Positions 23,631-33,086 of a stretch of DNA of 51,216 nt are shown here, piece after piece. The stretch comes from Pseudomonadota bacterium (GTDB lineage Bacteria; Pseudomonadota; Gammaproteobacteria; Acidiferrobacterales; Acidiferrobacteraceae): NCBI GenBank assembly GCA_021816425.1, contig JAKAXT010000003.1, forward strand, positions 1-51,216, in the 5' to 3' direction. Position 1 is the first letter of the stretch; every line of letters starts with the position of its first letter. Made by a program: the position numbers and the translations under genes. Below the pieces are notes generated by a model. That model worked only from the letters and a program-made list of their open reading frames with translations, made no database searches and had not been told where the DNA came from.

Positions 23631-24101
23631 TCACGGGCGCCTGGAGGCGCCGTTTCCGAGGCCTTCGGCGATGCCCTGCGTAAGGTGGTTCAGTAGGGGT
23701 GTGGCCGCCGCGAGGAGCAGCCCCCCCAGGTTCCGTTCGTCGGCGGACTTCACGCCCGTCCAGTATTCGGGCTCGCGCGGCGGCCGCTGTTCCCGCTCGT
23801 CACTCCGCCCCTGGAGGTAGGCGCCCTCGAGCTCCCGGGACAAGGCGCTCACGCGGCGGGTTCGGGGACGGTGCAGGCGGCGGCCTAGCAACAAGCCCGC
23901 GCCCACGCCCAGGCCCACGATCGCCAGCGGGTGTTCGAGGACCCACCGGAGCGGGAACGTGACCCGACGCTCCAGGTGGTCCACAGCCCCGCCGACGCGC
24001 TCGCCCAAGGCGTCGAGCGTGTCGGCGAGGTCGCGCCTATGCCGTTCGGCCTCTTGCCGCGCCTCTTCCGAGGAAAATACCGCCACCATATCGTCGTTCA
24101 T
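23631..24101 (-). CDS. YqjK-position membrane-associated protein with amphipathic N-terminus
   Basis: 156 aa from ATG 24101, AAGGGG upstream, overlapping the preceding gene by 4 bases. A charged N-terminal helix (EEARQEAERHRRDLADTLDALGERVGGAVDHLERRV) is like the DUF3618 pattern. A membrane segment with glycine repeats (LAIVGLGVGAGLLLGRRL) is followed by an acidic, low-complexity C-terminus. It takes the third place in a yqjD-yqjE-yqjK-like operon. These proteins sit at the inner membrane and are linked to stationary phase and ribosome tethering in E. coli. Function here inferred from position only. Confidence 0.55.
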   Translation of the reverse strand: MNDDMVAVFSSEEARQEAERHRRDLADTLDALGERVGGAVDHLERRVTFPLRWVLEHPLAIVGLGVGAGLLLGRRLHRPRTRRVSALSRELEGAYLQGRSDEREQRPPREPEYWTGVKSADERNLGGLLLAAATPLLNHLTQGIAEGLGNGASRRP

Positions 24102-24568
24102 GCGGGTCCCCTTGGGTCGAATCGTTTCCACTCTTCCTTCAGGAACGCCTTGTCCGCCTCTATCTCCGACCGGATCTTCTTGAGCCGCGCGTCTTGTCCC
24201 ATGCGTTTGGCGTGACGCAGCGCCATGGCCCCGCCGACGCCCGTGAACAGCACGCCGATGATGAGGGCGCTTGCCCAAAGGCTCGTCGTGGAAGATGCGG
24301 TTCCGTTCAGGAGATCGGCAAGCCCGATCACGAGGAAGGCGAGGAGGCTCAGGAGGCCAAGCAGGGCGATGGCGCCGTAGACGGCGGTCTTCACGGCGTC
24401 CGCCATGATGGCCCGCGTGCTCTCCGCTATCTCGAGCTTTATGACATTGGCTTCGCTGCGGATGATGGCGCCCGCCTCGTCCGCGGCGTGGCGAAGAAGG
24501 GCTTTCAGGGGCATACCGTCTGCCACGGGCTGCGGCCGCGCGGTCTCGGAATTCCATTGAGTGGCCAT
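24098..24568 (-). CDS. yqjE: YqjE/phage-holin-3 superfamily membrane protein
   Basis: 156 aa from ATG 24568. Helix 'LKALLRHAADEAGAIIRSEANVIKLEIAEST' (about 21-50) precedes two membrane segments (AVYGAIALLGLLSLLAFLVIGL and WASALIIGVLFTGVGGAMAL), the layout of the YqjE (DUF1469) family. It is not a phage lysis gene by context. Starts 7 bases after the yqjD-like stop and overlaps the next gene by ATGA-type coupling. Confidence 0.7.
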   Translation of the reverse strand: MATQWNSETARPQPVADGMPLKALLRHAADEAGAIIRSEANVIKLEIAESTRAIMADAVKTAVYGAIALLGLLSLLAFLVIGLADLLNGTASSTTSLWASALIIGVLFTGVGGAMALRHAKRMGQDARLKKIRSEIEADKAFLKEEWKRFDPRGPA

Positions 24569-24575
24569 CGCGCGC

Positions 24576-24812
24576 CTACCGCTGAATGAGCTTGCCGAGG
24601 ATGACGCCGGCCGCGAATCCGATGGCGATGCTGGCGCCCGGATGTTCGCGTATGCGCCGCTCGAGCTCGCGCCGCAGGCTCTCGATGTCACGCTCGGACA
24701 CGTAAGCGCCCAGCTTGCGTAAGGCGGTCAAGGCCTCGTCCATATAGGGGGAGGGGCGTGCCCCGGAGTGCTCGGCATCCCCGTCTGTAGAGAATTGTTC
24801 GGCGACACCCAT
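24576..24812 (-). CDS. yqjD: YqjD/ElaB-like (DUF883) small protein
   Basis: 78 aa. ATG 24812 is chosen because GGAGG lies 5 bases upstream; a GTG at 24824 is the alternative. A charged helix (ESLRRELERRIREHPGASIA) leads to a C-terminal glycine-zipper membrane anchor (IGFAAGVILGKLIQR), as in YqjD/ElaB, which bind ribosomes to the inner membrane in stationary-phase E. coli. First gene of the three-gene envelope operon. Confidence 0.7.
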   Translation of the reverse strand: MGVAEQFSTDGDAEHSGARPSPYMDEALTALRKLGAYVSERDIESLRRELERRIREHPGASIAIGFAAGVILGKLIQR

Positions 24813-24888
24813 GGCGGCCTCCACACTTAAGGTTTCGGCAAGGGTAGATCGCCGAGGGGGCTCAGGAAAATCGGACCTTCAGATCGGG

Positions 24889-25683
24889 TCAGCCCTGGCT
24901 TATGAAGTGGGCCAGAGGCGCGGGGAGCAAGGCCGTCGCCCGCACCCACGCCAGGCCTATCATTTCATGGAAGATCACCGCCGTGAGGGCGAGGGCGTGG
25001 GCATTCGGGAGATAGGCCAGGATGGTCGCGCCGCGTCGCGTGCGCGTCACGAAGTCGGTCGGGGCGGGCACGACCTTGAAGCCGGCACGGCGGAATAGCG
25101 CCACGGCGCGGGGCATGTGCCAGGCCTGCGTCACGAGGAAGATGGAGCGGATGTTCTGGGATCGCAGGATCGCCCAGGAGTACTCGGCGTTTTGCGCGGT
25201 CGTCTGCGAGCTCGCCTCCACCCATTTCACCGGCGTTGCGAAGTCGCGATCCAAGACGCGCCGCATGAGCAGGGCCGAGGCGGTCCCTTTGAGCGGGGCC
25301 CGGCCCGAAGCGAGGATGGGCAGGCGGGTCTCGCGGAACAGGCGGGCGGCGTAGGCGAGGCGCGCCAGGGTGTCGATGCCGACTGTGGTATGCCCGCCGT
25401 ACTCGGGGGCGTCATGGTAGCGGCCGGCGGCCAGGACGACGATGGCGCGCGGGCCTATCGGGAGCGGGCGATGCAGGGCGGGATAGCTCTCCCAGCTTCT
25501 CGCGAGCGCGGAGCTCACGACCGGCAGGCTCGTGGCGGTAAGGCCCGCCCAGAACAGCACCGCCACGAGCGTGCCCACCCGCCGCCGACGCGCGATGATC
25601 AACGCGAGGCCCACGGCCATCGGCAGCAGAAAGAGCCCGGGTGGCGTAAGGAAGGCGTTCACAAGCCCGTGCCAGACGATCAC
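24889..25683 (-). CDS. ElyC/SanA/YdcF family protein (DUF218)
   Basis: 264 aa from a GTG at 25683 that overlaps the lipA stop (GTGA), with GGGAGG upstream. Two N-terminal membrane helices precede a DUF218 domain: [72 protein letters not shown]. ElyC-type proteins affect peptidoglycan precursor or lipid carrier use at the inner membrane. Downstream of the cell-wall elongation cluster, which fits. Confidence 0.8.
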   Translation of the reverse strand: MIVWHGLVNAFLTPPGLFLLPMAVGLALIIARRRRVGTLVAVLFWAGLTATSLPVVSSALARSWESYPALHRPLPIGPRAIVVLAAGRYHDAPEYGGHTTVGIDTLARLAYAARLFRETRLPILASGRAPLKGTASALLMRRVLDRDFATPVKWVEASSQTTAQNAEYSWAILRSQNIRSIFLVTQAWHMPRAVALFRRAGFKVVPAPTDFVTRTRRGATILAYLPNAHALALTAVIFHEMIGLAWVRATALLPAPLAHFISQG

Positions 25684-26642
25684 GCCCCGACCGCCTCCCC
25701 CGCGGCTTGGCGGTCGGCATGATAGGACGAGCGCACGAGCGGTCCGCTCGCCACATTGGTGAAGCCGAGCCTGCGCGCCCATTCCCCGATTTCGGCGAAC
25801 TCGTCCGGGCTCACATAGCGGTCCACGGCGAGATGCGCGAGGCTCGGCCGCAGGTATTGCCCGATCGTGAGCCACTCGCAGCCGTGGGCGCGCAGATCGG
25901 CGAGCGTCTCCTCGATCTCTGCGCGGCTCTCGCCGAGTCCCACCATGAGGCCGGACTTCGTGGGGATGTCCGGGTAGCGGTCCTTGAAGGCCTTCAGGAG
26001 CGCAAGCGACCCCTGGTAGTCGGCACCGGGCCGTACCGCCTTGTAGAGGCGCGGGACGGTCTCCATGTTGTGGTTGAAGATATCGGGCGGCGCCACCGCG
26101 AGCGCCTCCAGGGCCGCCCCCACGCGCCCCCGGAAATCGGGTACCAGGGTCTCGATGCGGACCGTGGGGGCGGCCGCGCGTATGGCGCCGACACAGGACG
26201 CGAAGTGTGATCCCCCGCCGTCGCGCAGGTCATCGCGATCGACCGAGGTGATGACGACGAAGCGGAGGTTCATGGCGGCTATGGCCTGCGCCAGGTGCCG
26301 AGGCTCGTCGGGATCGAGGGGGTCCGGGCGGCCGTGCGCCACGTCGCAAAACGGGCAGCGGCGGGTGCAGAGCCGCCCCATGATCATGAAGGTCGCGGTT
26401 CCGTGCCCGAAGCATTCGCCGATGTTCGGGCACGACGCCTCCTCGCATACGCTATGAAGGGCGTGGTCGCGGAGGACGGCCTTCAGGCGCCCGACCTCGG
26501 GCGAGAGCGGCGAGCGCACGCGCAACCAGGCGGGTTTGGGCGCGGCCTTTCCGGGCTCCTGAGCCACCCGGACCTTGATCTTTTCGAGCCCCTTAAGCGC
26601 TCGAGGGGACGTTGGGCGCGGATCGGATGTCTCTGGGGGCAT
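25680..26642 (-). CDS. lipA: lipoyl synthase
   Basis: 320 aa radical SAM enzyme. C66, C71 and C77 bind the auxiliary [4Fe-4S] cluster and C92, C96 and C99 (CTRRCPFC) the SAM cluster; a C-terminal RSSYHAD supplies the family serine. It inserts two sulfurs into protein-bound octanoate. ATG 26642 lies inside the end of lipB (50-base overlap) with a weak ribosome site, so the exact start is less certain than the identity. Part of a continuous minus-strand run lipB-lipA-elyC. Confidence 0.95.
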   Translation of the reverse strand: MPPETSDPRPTSPRALKGLEKIKVRVAQEPGKAAPKPAWLRVRSPLSPEVGRLKAVLRDHALHSVCEEASCPNIGECFGHGTATFMIMGRLCTRRCPFCDVAHGRPDPLDPDEPRHLAQAIAAMNLRFVVITSVDRDDLRDGGGSHFASCVGAIRAAAPTVRIETLVPDFRGRVGAALEALAVAPPDIFNHNMETVPRLYKAVRPGADYQGSLALLKAFKDRYPDIPTKSGLMVGLGESRAEIEETLADLRAHGCEWLTIGQYLRPSLAHLAVDRYVSPDEFAEIGEWARRLGFTNVASGPLVRSSYHADRQAAGEAVGA

Positions 26643-27273
26643 GGGGGTCGGCTTCCGGGTGATGTCTCAAGCGGGTTATAAGTTCTGGTACCAGGATCGC
26701 AGCGACCCGGTCGACATCCCGGGGCCCGCCGCAGTCGGCGATCTGCGTCATGCGCAGGCCGCGGTACCCACAGGGCGCGATGGCCGTGAAAGGGCTCAGG
26801 TCCATGGCCACGTTCAAGGCGAGCCCATGATAGCTACGCCCGCTGCGGATACGCAATCCCAGGGACGCGATCTTGCGGCCTCCGACATAGACCCCGGGCG
26901 CGTCCGCACGGGTTGTCGCGCCTTCGATGTGAAGGCGCGCGAGGGTACCCTGGACGGCCGATTCCAGGGCCGATACCAGATGCCGGACGCCCATTTTGCG
27001 GCGCGCGAGATCGATCAGGGCGTATACGATGAGCTGGCCCGGACCGTGATAGGTCAGATCGCCCCCCCGATCGGTGTCCACGGTCGGGATCGGGCCGGGG
27101 GGCGCGGACTCCCGGGCATTGCGCCCGCGCGTGTAGACGGGGGCGTGTTCGAGCACCCAGATCTCGTCCGGCGTGTCGTCCGCGCGCGCCTCGCTGAACT
27201 CGCGCATCGCCTGCCAGCTTGCGTGGAAATCCACCATGCCCCGTAAGCGGCGGACCTTCGGGTCTTCGATCAT
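26593..27273 (-). CDS. lipB: octanoyl-[ACP]:protein N-octanoyltransferase
   Basis: 226 aa. K134 (GGRKIASLG) and C168 (APCGYRG) are the catalytic pair; [20 protein letters not shown] is the family signature. It moves octanoate from acyl carrier protein to apo-lipoyl domains for LipA. ATG 27273 overlaps the ybeD stop (ATGA). The C-terminal tail of about 20 residues overlaps lipA. Confidence 0.93.
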   Translation of the reverse strand: MIEDPKVRRLRGMVDFHASWQAMREFSEARADDTPDEIWVLEHAPVYTRGRNARESAPPGPIPTVDTDRGGDLTYHGPGQLIVYALIDLARRKMGVRHLVSALESAVQGTLARLHIEGATTRADAPGVYVGGRKIASLGLRIRSGRSYHGLALNVAMDLSPFTAIAPCGYRGLRMTQIADCGGPRDVDRVAAILVPELITRLRHHPEADPHAPRDIRSAPNVPSSA

Positions 27274-27557
27274 AGGGCCATGAGGACTTCGGGCGAGGCG
27301 CTCAAGGCCTCGTAGATGGCATCGAGCTGCGCCCGCCCCAATGCCCGGATCGTGAGCGTAATGGCGATATAATTGCCGCCACGGCTCTCGCGATGCGTGG
27401 CGGACAGGAGGTCCTGGGGGGCAATATGCCGCGAGACGATCTCATGCACCAAGGCCTCGAAGCGCGCCGACCGCTTGCCCACCGCCTTGATGTCGATCGT
27501 GCAGGGGAAGGTCAGGAGTTCGGGAGCCTTGCCGTCGTGTCCATTCGCGGTCGCCAC
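27270..27557 (-). CDS. ybeD: YbeD/DUF493 family protein
   Basis: 95 aa ferredoxin-like small domain (LTFPCTIDIKAVGKRSARFEALVHEIVSRHI, then YIAITLTIRALGRAQLDAIYEALSA). GTG 27557 overlaps the aminotransferase stop (TAGTG). Conserved between dat/dacA and lipB in many gammaproteobacteria, with a suspected regulatory role in lipoate metabolism that is not proven. Confidence 0.85.
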   Translation of the reverse strand: MATANGHDGKAPELLTFPCTIDIKAVGKRSARFEALVHEIVSRHIAPQDLLSATHRESRGGNYIAITLTIRALGRAQLDAIYEALSASPEVLMAL

Positions 27558-28414
27558 TAGGTCCTCGTACCCATTCGCACTTCCTCCTTGAAGGTCTGGA
27601 AGGCCGCGTGCAGGCGACGGAATACCGGGCCGATCCGGCCGCCCCCCACGGGTCTGTCGTCGATGCGTGTCACGGCCGCCAATTCCCGGCCGGAGCTTGT
27701 GATGAAGACTTCTTCGGCCCCCAAAAGTTCGGCGCGGGACGGCGCGCGCTCCTCGAGCGGGATGTCGAGCCCGGCCGCCAGTTCCAGCACCACGTCGCGC
27801 GTCACCCCTGCCAGTATGAGATGGCTGCGCGAGGCCGTGAGGAGCCGTCCCCCGCACACCGCGAAGACGTTGCTCACCGCGCCCTCGTTGACCCGGTCGT
27901 CCCGCACCAACAAGGTCTCTTCGGCGCCTCGCGCCACGGCCTCTTGCGCCAGCAGGACGTTGGCGATGAGCGAGGTCGTCTTGATGTCGCAGCGCGCCCA
28001 GCGGATGTCCTCGCAGAGGATCGCGCTGATCTCGTAGCCTGCTCCCGCGCCCGTTTCGGGCACGCGCGGCCTTGCGTAGGCGAAGACCGTGAGCGGGGCA
28101 TTGGCGGGAAATGCATGCTGACGGGGCGCCGCCCCGCGCGTCACCTGCAGGTAGACGATCCCTTCGCCGGAGGGCAGGGTCTCCGCGAGCCGCGCGAAGA
28201 CCGCGGGCCACGTGACGGTCAAGGCGTTCATGTCCATCCCGACCGCGGCCATGCTGGTCTTGAGGCGCGACAGATGGGCCGCCTCCCGGAACAGGCGGTG
28301 GCCGTATACCGGGATGACTTCGTAGACGCTGTCTCCGAAGACGAAGCCCCGATCGAAGACCGATACGCGCGCGTCCTCCCCGGGTATCCAATCGCCGTTC
28401 AGGTACACGAGCAT
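27557..28414 (-). CDS. dat: D-amino-acid aminotransferase (class IV PLP)
   Basis: 285 aa. Catalytic Lys K145 (DIKTTSLIANVLL) is at the same number as in the Bacillus enzyme. Other family segments: YLNGDWIPGEDARVSVFDRGFVFGDSVYE, LQVTRGAAPRQHAFP, EGAVSNVF. It makes D-amino acids (D-Glu/D-Ala) from 2-oxo acids, which fits its place between cell-wall genes. Branched-chain aminotransferase or 4-amino-4-deoxychorismate lyase are less likely alternatives. ATG 28414 has GGAGG 7 bases upstream. Confidence 0.85.
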   Translation of the reverse strand: MLVYLNGDWIPGEDARVSVFDRGFVFGDSVYEVIPVYGHRLFREAAHLSRLKTSMAAVGMDMNALTVTWPAVFARLAETLPSGEGIVYLQVTRGAAPRQHAFPANAPLTVFAYARPRVPETGAGAGYEISAILCEDIRWARCDIKTTSLIANVLLAQEAVARGAEETLLVRDDRVNEGAVSNVFAVCGGRLLTASRSHLILAGVTRDVVLELAAGLDIPLEERAPSRAELLGAEEVFITSSGRELAAVTRIDDRPVGGGRIGPVFRRLHAAFQTFKEEVRMGTRT

Positions 28415-28641
28415 GGATCGTCCTCCCACGGCGGCGCCATCTCTTCAGGTGGAGGTTGTGGGCGCCGTCCCCTCGGCCGGCCCTCACCCCGCCCACCAGG
28501 CGGCCCTCGAGAAAGCGGGCCGGGCACGGGGCAAACCGTTCAACGAGCCTTATTATAAGGGGCTTGCGGGGCGGGCGCCAGTTGATGAGGGCGTAGTGGT
28601 GTGCTTCGGCCTGAGCCGGCCGAGCCCGCCGTGGCCCTCTC

Positions 28642-29463
28642 TCAGGGGTCGATGATGAGGCCGCGCCCCACGCCTTCGCGCGACAGGCGGGCCAAGAGCG
28701 CCTGGGCGGCGCCTTTATCGGCTTCGGGCCCCAGGCGCACGAGATAGAGGCGGCGTCCCCGGGCGGCCTCGTGAAGCACGTGAAGGTTCCGGAGCCCTTT
28801 CCCTTCGAGACGCCGCTCCAGGCGTTCGGCGTCCTGTCGCCGCAGGAAGGCGCCGACCTGTACGAAAAAGGCCCGGCGCGGCGCGTGATGGGGCCCGAAG
28901 ACGTCCGGGCCGCGGCGTCGGGGAGGGGCGACGCGCTTCTCGCCCGGCGCCAAGCCCTCGACCACGACCGGCGCGGTGCCCGTGGCGAGAACGCCCAGGC
29001 GCGCGGCGGCGGCATAGGACAGGTCGATGATGCGCCCCGGGTAAAACGGCCCGCGATCGTTGATGCGCACGACGACGCTCTTGCCGTTGTCGAGGTTGCG
29101 CACGAGCGCATAGGACGGCAGCGGCAGGACCTTGCTCGCGGCCGTCATGGCGTACATGTTGTAGGTCTCCCCGTCCGAGGTCTTCTGTCCATTGAAGGGC
29201 ATGCCGTACCAGGATGCGATACCGCGCCTGCGATATCCGGCCGCGGTCTTCAGCGGGTAGTACGTTCGCCCGTCCACGGTATAGGGGCTGTTGCCGTAGG
29301 GGCTCAAGGCCACCTTGTGGGGAACGACGGCGTGGGTGGAGAGGTCCGCGGGGTTGCGATAGCCGGTGCTTGGCAGAAAGCCGCAGCCGCCGAGCGCGAG
29401 CGCGAGGCCCAGGGCCGCCAGCGGGCGCCCGCAACCGGTCTTAACGTGACAGCCGCTGCCCAT
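28642..29463 (-). CDS. rlpA: RlpA-type septal-ring lipoprotein / lytic transglycosylase
   Basis: 273 aa from ATG 29463 (AGGAGA upstream). Lipoprotein signal with lipobox LGGC. Double-psi beta-barrel domain (about 75-165: GIASWYGMPFNGQKTSDGETYNMYAMTAA, VVRINDRGPFYPGRIIDLSYAAA) and a C-terminal SPOR domain (about 200-273) that binds denuded septal glycan. Outer-membrane lipoprotein. The genes that usually flank it in gammaproteobacteria, mltB and dacA, are missing here. Confidence 0.92.
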   Translation of the reverse strand: MGSGCHVKTGCGRPLAALGLALALGGCGFLPSTGYRNPADLSTHAVVPHKVALSPYGNSPYTVDGRTYYPLKTAAGYRRRGIASWYGMPFNGQKTSDGETYNMYAMTAASKVLPLPSYALVRNLDNGKSVVVRINDRGPFYPGRIIDLSYAAAARLGVLATGTAPVVVEGLAPGEKRVAPPRRRGPDVFGPHHAPRRAFFVQVGAFLRRQDAERLERRLEGKGLRNLHVLHEAARGRRLYLVRLGPEADKGAAQALLARLSREGVGRGLIIDP

Positions 29464-29634
29464 GTCGCAGGCTCTCCTGCAATGAGTGTCCCAGGATACA
29501 ACGGCTGCGGCCTCGACAGAACTCCCGATAAGGCACGGGCCCATGCGGCCCTCCGTCTATCGGCGGATGGCGGGGCGTGGGATGGCCGGGCGGGGCCGCG
29601 AAGGGGGTCGCGCCCGCTTCGCGTCCGGCCACGG

Positions 29635-30714
29635 TCAATTGACCAGGCGACGATGGCTGTGGATGCTCATGAGCACCCCGAGGCCCGCCATGATGATGAG
29701 CAGCGAGGTGCCGCCATAGCTCAAAAGCGGCAGAGGCACGCCAACCACCGGGAGTATCCCGGCCACCATGCCCATGTTGATGAAGACGTCGAAGAAAAAC
29801 AGGATCGACAGGGAGCCGGCGAGGAGCCGGGAATAGGTGTCCTGCGCCGCAAACGCGATGCGCAGTCCGCGATAGACGATGAAGAGATACAGGGCGAGCA
29901 GCGCCAGATTCCCGACCAGGCCGAACTCCTGGCAGAAGACCGCGAACGCGAAGTCCGTCGTGCTGTCGGGCAGGAAGTGCAGGTGCGCCTGGCTGCTGTT
30001 CAGCCAGCCTTGCCCGAAAAGACCTCCGGATCCCACCGCTATCATCGCCTGAATGGCGTGGTAGCCGGCCCCCAGGGGATCGGCCTGGGGGTGGAACAGG
30101 ATATAGATCCGCTGACGTTGGTAGTGGTGCATGTGGGCCCAGAGCACGGGGGCGGCGGCCATCCCCATCGCAAGCACCGTAAGGACCGTGCGCCAGCCTA
30201 TGCCGGCCAGGAACAGGACGATGATGCCCGATAGGAGCACGATGAGCGCGGTTCCGAGATCCGGCTCCTTGGCGATCAAAAGCACGGGAACGAGCAGGAT
30301 CAAGGTCGCGCCGGCGAGACGACCGAGGCGTGGCGGAAGGTGGCCGCGCGAAAAGAACCAGGACAGGGCCATGGGCACGAAAAGCTTCATGAACTCCGAG
30401 GGCTGTATGGACAGCGGCCCAAGCGCGATCCACCGGCGCGCGCCGAAGCGCACGGCCCCGATGGCGAGCACCGCCGCCAGGGCAAGCACGCCGGCCACGA
30501 ACATCGGGACGGACCAGCGCCGGTAGGTCTCGGGCTGGATCTGTGCCACGCCGATCATGATCACAAAGCCGATCAAAAGGCGCAGGGCGTCGTCCAGCGC
30601 GAAGTGCACGCTCTCGCCGCTTGCGCTGTAGAGGACGACGAGACTGACCGCCGCCAAGACGACCAGGGCCATGAAAAGCGGCTTGTCGAGATGCCAGCGT
30701 TCGAAGCGGTTCAT
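29635..30714 (-). CDS. mrdB: RodA, rod-shape peptidoglycan glycosyltransferase (SEDS)
   Basis: 359 aa with ten membrane helices. SEDS signatures include 'GARRWIALGPLSIQPSEFMKL', 'KEPDLGTALIVLLSGIIVLFLAG', 'GGLFGQGWLNSSQAHLHFLPDSTTDFAFAVFCQEFG' and 'GVPLPLLSYGGTSLL'. It polymerises lipid II with its partner transpeptidase PBP2, encoded immediately upstream with an ATGA overlap. Confidence 0.96.
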   Translation of the reverse strand: MNRFERWHLDKPLFMALVVLAAVSLVVLYSASGESVHFALDDALRLLIGFVIMIGVAQIQPETYRRWSVPMFVAGVLALAAVLAIGAVRFGARRWIALGPLSIQPSEFMKLFVPMALSWFFSRGHLPPRLGRLAGATLILLVPVLLIAKEPDLGTALIVLLSGIIVLFLAGIGWRTVLTVLAMGMAAAPVLWAHMHHYQRQRIYILFHPQADPLGAGYHAIQAMIAVGSGGLFGQGWLNSSQAHLHFLPDSTTDFAFAVFCQEFGLVGNLALLALYLFIVYRGLRIAFAAQDTYSRLLAGSLSILFFFDVFINMGMVAGILPVVGVPLPLLSYGGTSLLIIMAGLGVLMSIHSHRRLVN

Positions 30715-32591
30715 GGCAAGGTCCTGGCCTGCGCGAGCTGCGGCCGCGACTGGTTCTGCGGTCGCGCGTGCACGTGGCCCAAGAGGTAGAAGTTCATGAG
30801 GGCGCGGGCGATCGGGGCGGCGGCGAGCGCGCCGAAGCCCGCGTGCTCGACGATGACGGCAATGGCGATGCGCGGATGCTTCACGGGCGCGAAGGCCATG
30901 AACAAGGCGTCGGAGCGGACGTGTTTGCCCTTGTAGTTGGGCACGACGCTCCAGAGCTGCGCGGTCCCGGTCTTGCCGGCGACCCGGTACGGGAGGCCGT
31001 AGGCGATGCCGCGCGCGGTCCCGTGCGGCCCTTCGACCACCTGCGTCATGTCCCGAATCAGCCGCTTCAGGCTGTTTTTACGGCGCCGCCGTATGGGCGC
31101 GTAGGCGTGGGGCTTTTTGTAGCGCACGTGGTGGGTGACCGGGTTCACGATGCCGCGCACGACCTCCGGCCGCATGCGCACGCCGTGGTTGGCGATGGTG
31201 GCGACGGCGTCGGCCAGTTGCAACGGGGTGACGAGCAGGGGCCCCTGACCGATGCCCGTGATGACCGTCTGGCCGGGGTACCAAGGTCTTCCGCTCGCCT
31301 TGATCCACGCCTTGGTGGGTACGAGTCCGCGATATTCGCCGGGCAGATCGACGCCGGTCCTATGCCCGAACCCGAAATAGGTGAGGTAACGGGTCATGCG
31401 ATTGATGCCCTGCTTGAAGGCCAGGTGATAAAAATACACGTCGCAGGACTGCTCGATGGCGTCCTTCAGGTCCACGCGGCCCATGCCAAGCGGCTTCCAG
31501 CAATGAAAGAGGTGCGAGCTGTGGGGCAGATGGTAGTAGCCGGGGCACATGACGCGCTTGTGCGGGTGGAACCAATGCGTCTGCAGGGCCGCGTAGGCGT
31601 AAAATGGCTTTATGGTCGAGCCCGGCGGGTACAGGCCGTTCAGGGCGCGGTTATCCAGGGGCCCGTTCGGGTTCGTGGCCAAGGCCCTGTAGGCCTTCTC
31701 GCGGATCCCGTCGACGAAGGGGTTGGGGTCGTAGATCGGGCTGCTTATGAGCGCAAGCACGGCGCCCGTGCGCGGATCGAGCGCCACCACGCTGCCCGGG
31801 CGGTTGGCGAGCATTTGCTCGCCGATCGCCTGCATCTGCGCGTCGATGTTCAGGTAGAGGTTATGGCCGGCGTGCGGCAAGATGCGCTTCAAAACCTTGA
31901 CGGGCCGCCCCTCCGCATCCATCTCGACGTCCTTGAAGCCGATCCGCCCCATGAGCTCCTTCTGGTAGCTCTTCTCCACCCCCAGCTGGCCGACGTGGTG
32001 GAAGCCGAAGTACCGTTCCGCCCGCTGTCCTCGCAGTTCGTTGCGCGTGATGCGGCTCACGTATCCTATGGCCGCCGTGGCAAGCCCGCCCAGGGGGTAA
32101 TAGCGACGCAGGCGGGCATGGAGGGTCGCGCCTTTCAGGCGGGTGAGGTTCACGGCCACGCGCGCCGCCTCGGCCTCGCTCAGATGCGCGCGCAGCGTGA
32201 CGTTCTGGAAGGGCTTGTGCTGCGCGAGCCGCCTGCGGAAGTCGCGTAAATCCTGCGCATTCAGCGCCACGAGAGGCTTTAGCTTGGCAAGCAGCCGCTT
32301 CATGTCGGGGACCCGGTCGGGTGTCACCTCGAGGGTGAAGACCGGGAAGTCGTCGGCCAGGACCACGCCGTTGCGGTCGAGTATGAGCCCGCGGGCCGGT
32401 GCGATGGGCAGCGGACTTACGCGGTTATTCTGGGCGAGCGTCGCGTAATAGCGGTGTTTGACGACCTGAAGATAACCCAGGCGCGTCACGAGCCCCAGAA
32501 TGAGAAGCGCGCCAAGTATCGCCGCGACAAGGATGCGCGACTCGAACAGCCTGATTTCTTGAGAGTCGTTTTTTAGGGGGATATAGCGCAT
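30711..32591 (-). CDS. mrdA: penicillin-binding protein 2
   Basis: 626 aa class B transpeptidase. One N-terminal membrane helix (about 20-40), a dimerisation/pedestal domain, and a C-terminal transpeptidase domain with active-site serine near residue 325 (PPGSTIKPF), SCD motif (EQSCDVYFYHLA) and KTGT (VAGKTGTAQLW). It crosslinks lateral wall peptidoglycan with RodA. The ATG follows the mreD stop by 3 bases. Confidence 0.96.
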   Translation of the reverse strand: MRYIPLKNDSQEIRLFESRILVAAILGALLILGLVTRLGYLQVVKHRYYATLAQNNRVSPLPIAPARGLILDRNGVVLADDFPVFTLEVTPDRVPDMKRLLAKLKPLVALNAQDLRDFRRRLAQHKPFQNVTLRAHLSEAEAARVAVNLTRLKGATLHARLRRYYPLGGLATAAIGYVSRITRNELRGQRAERYFGFHHVGQLGVEKSYQKELMGRIGFKDVEMDAEGRPVKVLKRILPHAGHNLYLNIDAQMQAIGEQMLANRPGSVVALDPRTGAVLALISSPIYDPNPFVDGIREKAYRALATNPNGPLDNRALNGLYPPGSTIKPFYAYAALQTHWFHPHKRVMCPGYYHLPHSSHLFHCWKPLGMGRVDLKDAIEQSCDVYFYHLAFKQGINRMTRYLTYFGFGHRTGVDLPGEYRGLVPTKAWIKASGRPWYPGQTVITGIGQGPLLVTPLQLADAVATIANHGVRMRPEVVRGIVNPVTHHVRYKKPHAYAPIRRRRKNSLKRLIRDMTQVVEGPHGTARGIAYGLPYRVAGKTGTAQLWSVVPNYKGKHVRSDALFMAFAPVKHPRIAIAVIVEHAGFGALAAAPIARALMNFYLLGHVHARPQNQSRPQLAQARTLP

Positions 32592-32594
32592 GGC

Positions 32595-33086
32595 TCAGCT
32601 GATCTTGGCGCGCCGGCGCACCCCCCTGAGGACGCCGAACAGGAAGGGCCATAGGATCACGTTCGCGATCATGGGCGCCGTATCGCTCCAGAGGGGCGGG
32701 TGCCCCCGGACCAGGGACTTGATCATGATAAGCATAAGGTCGCTCAGCGCGACCAAAGTTCCCACCGCGAGCGCCTGCTGCCAACGCGGGAACACGCGCA
32801 GCCTGAGCGTGAAGCGCAGCGTGAGGTAGGCGAGCAGGGCCTTGGCGAGCGCCTGTTCTCCGAGGAGCGAGCCGTAGAGGACGTCGAGAAAAAGCCCGAG
32901 GACCCAGCCGCTCCCCACGCCGATGCGCTCGGGAAGCGCCATGCACCAGTAGACGAGGACCAAGGCCACCCAGTCGGGTCGCAGCAGCCGGATGGCGCCC
33001 GGAAGCGGGACGATGGTGAGCACCATGGCCGCCACGAAGCTCGCGAGGATCAGCGCGCGCTGTTTCAGGGTGAGGGGGTTATCCAT
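32595..33086 (-). CDS. mreD: MreD, rod-shape-determining membrane protein
   Basis: 163 aa, five membrane helices, with the family segments 'RPDWVALVLVYWCMALPERIGVGSGWVLGLFLDVLYGSLLGEQAL'. Overlaps the end of mreC by 8 bases. Inner-membrane elongasome component. Confidence 0.92.
   Translation of the reverse strand: MDNPLTLKQRALILASFVAAMVLTIVPLPGAIRLLRPDWVALVLVYWCMALPERIGVGSGWVLGLFLDVLYGSLLGEQALAKALLAYLTLRFTLRLRVFPRWQQALAVGTLVALSDLMLIMIKSLVRGHPPLWSDTAPMIANVILWPFLFGVLRGVRRRAKIS

Noticed and set aside
24098-24568. Prophage remnant suggested by the phage-holin-like protein
   Set aside because: The gene is in a yqjD/yqjE/yqjK-like envelope operon with no other phage gene nearby.
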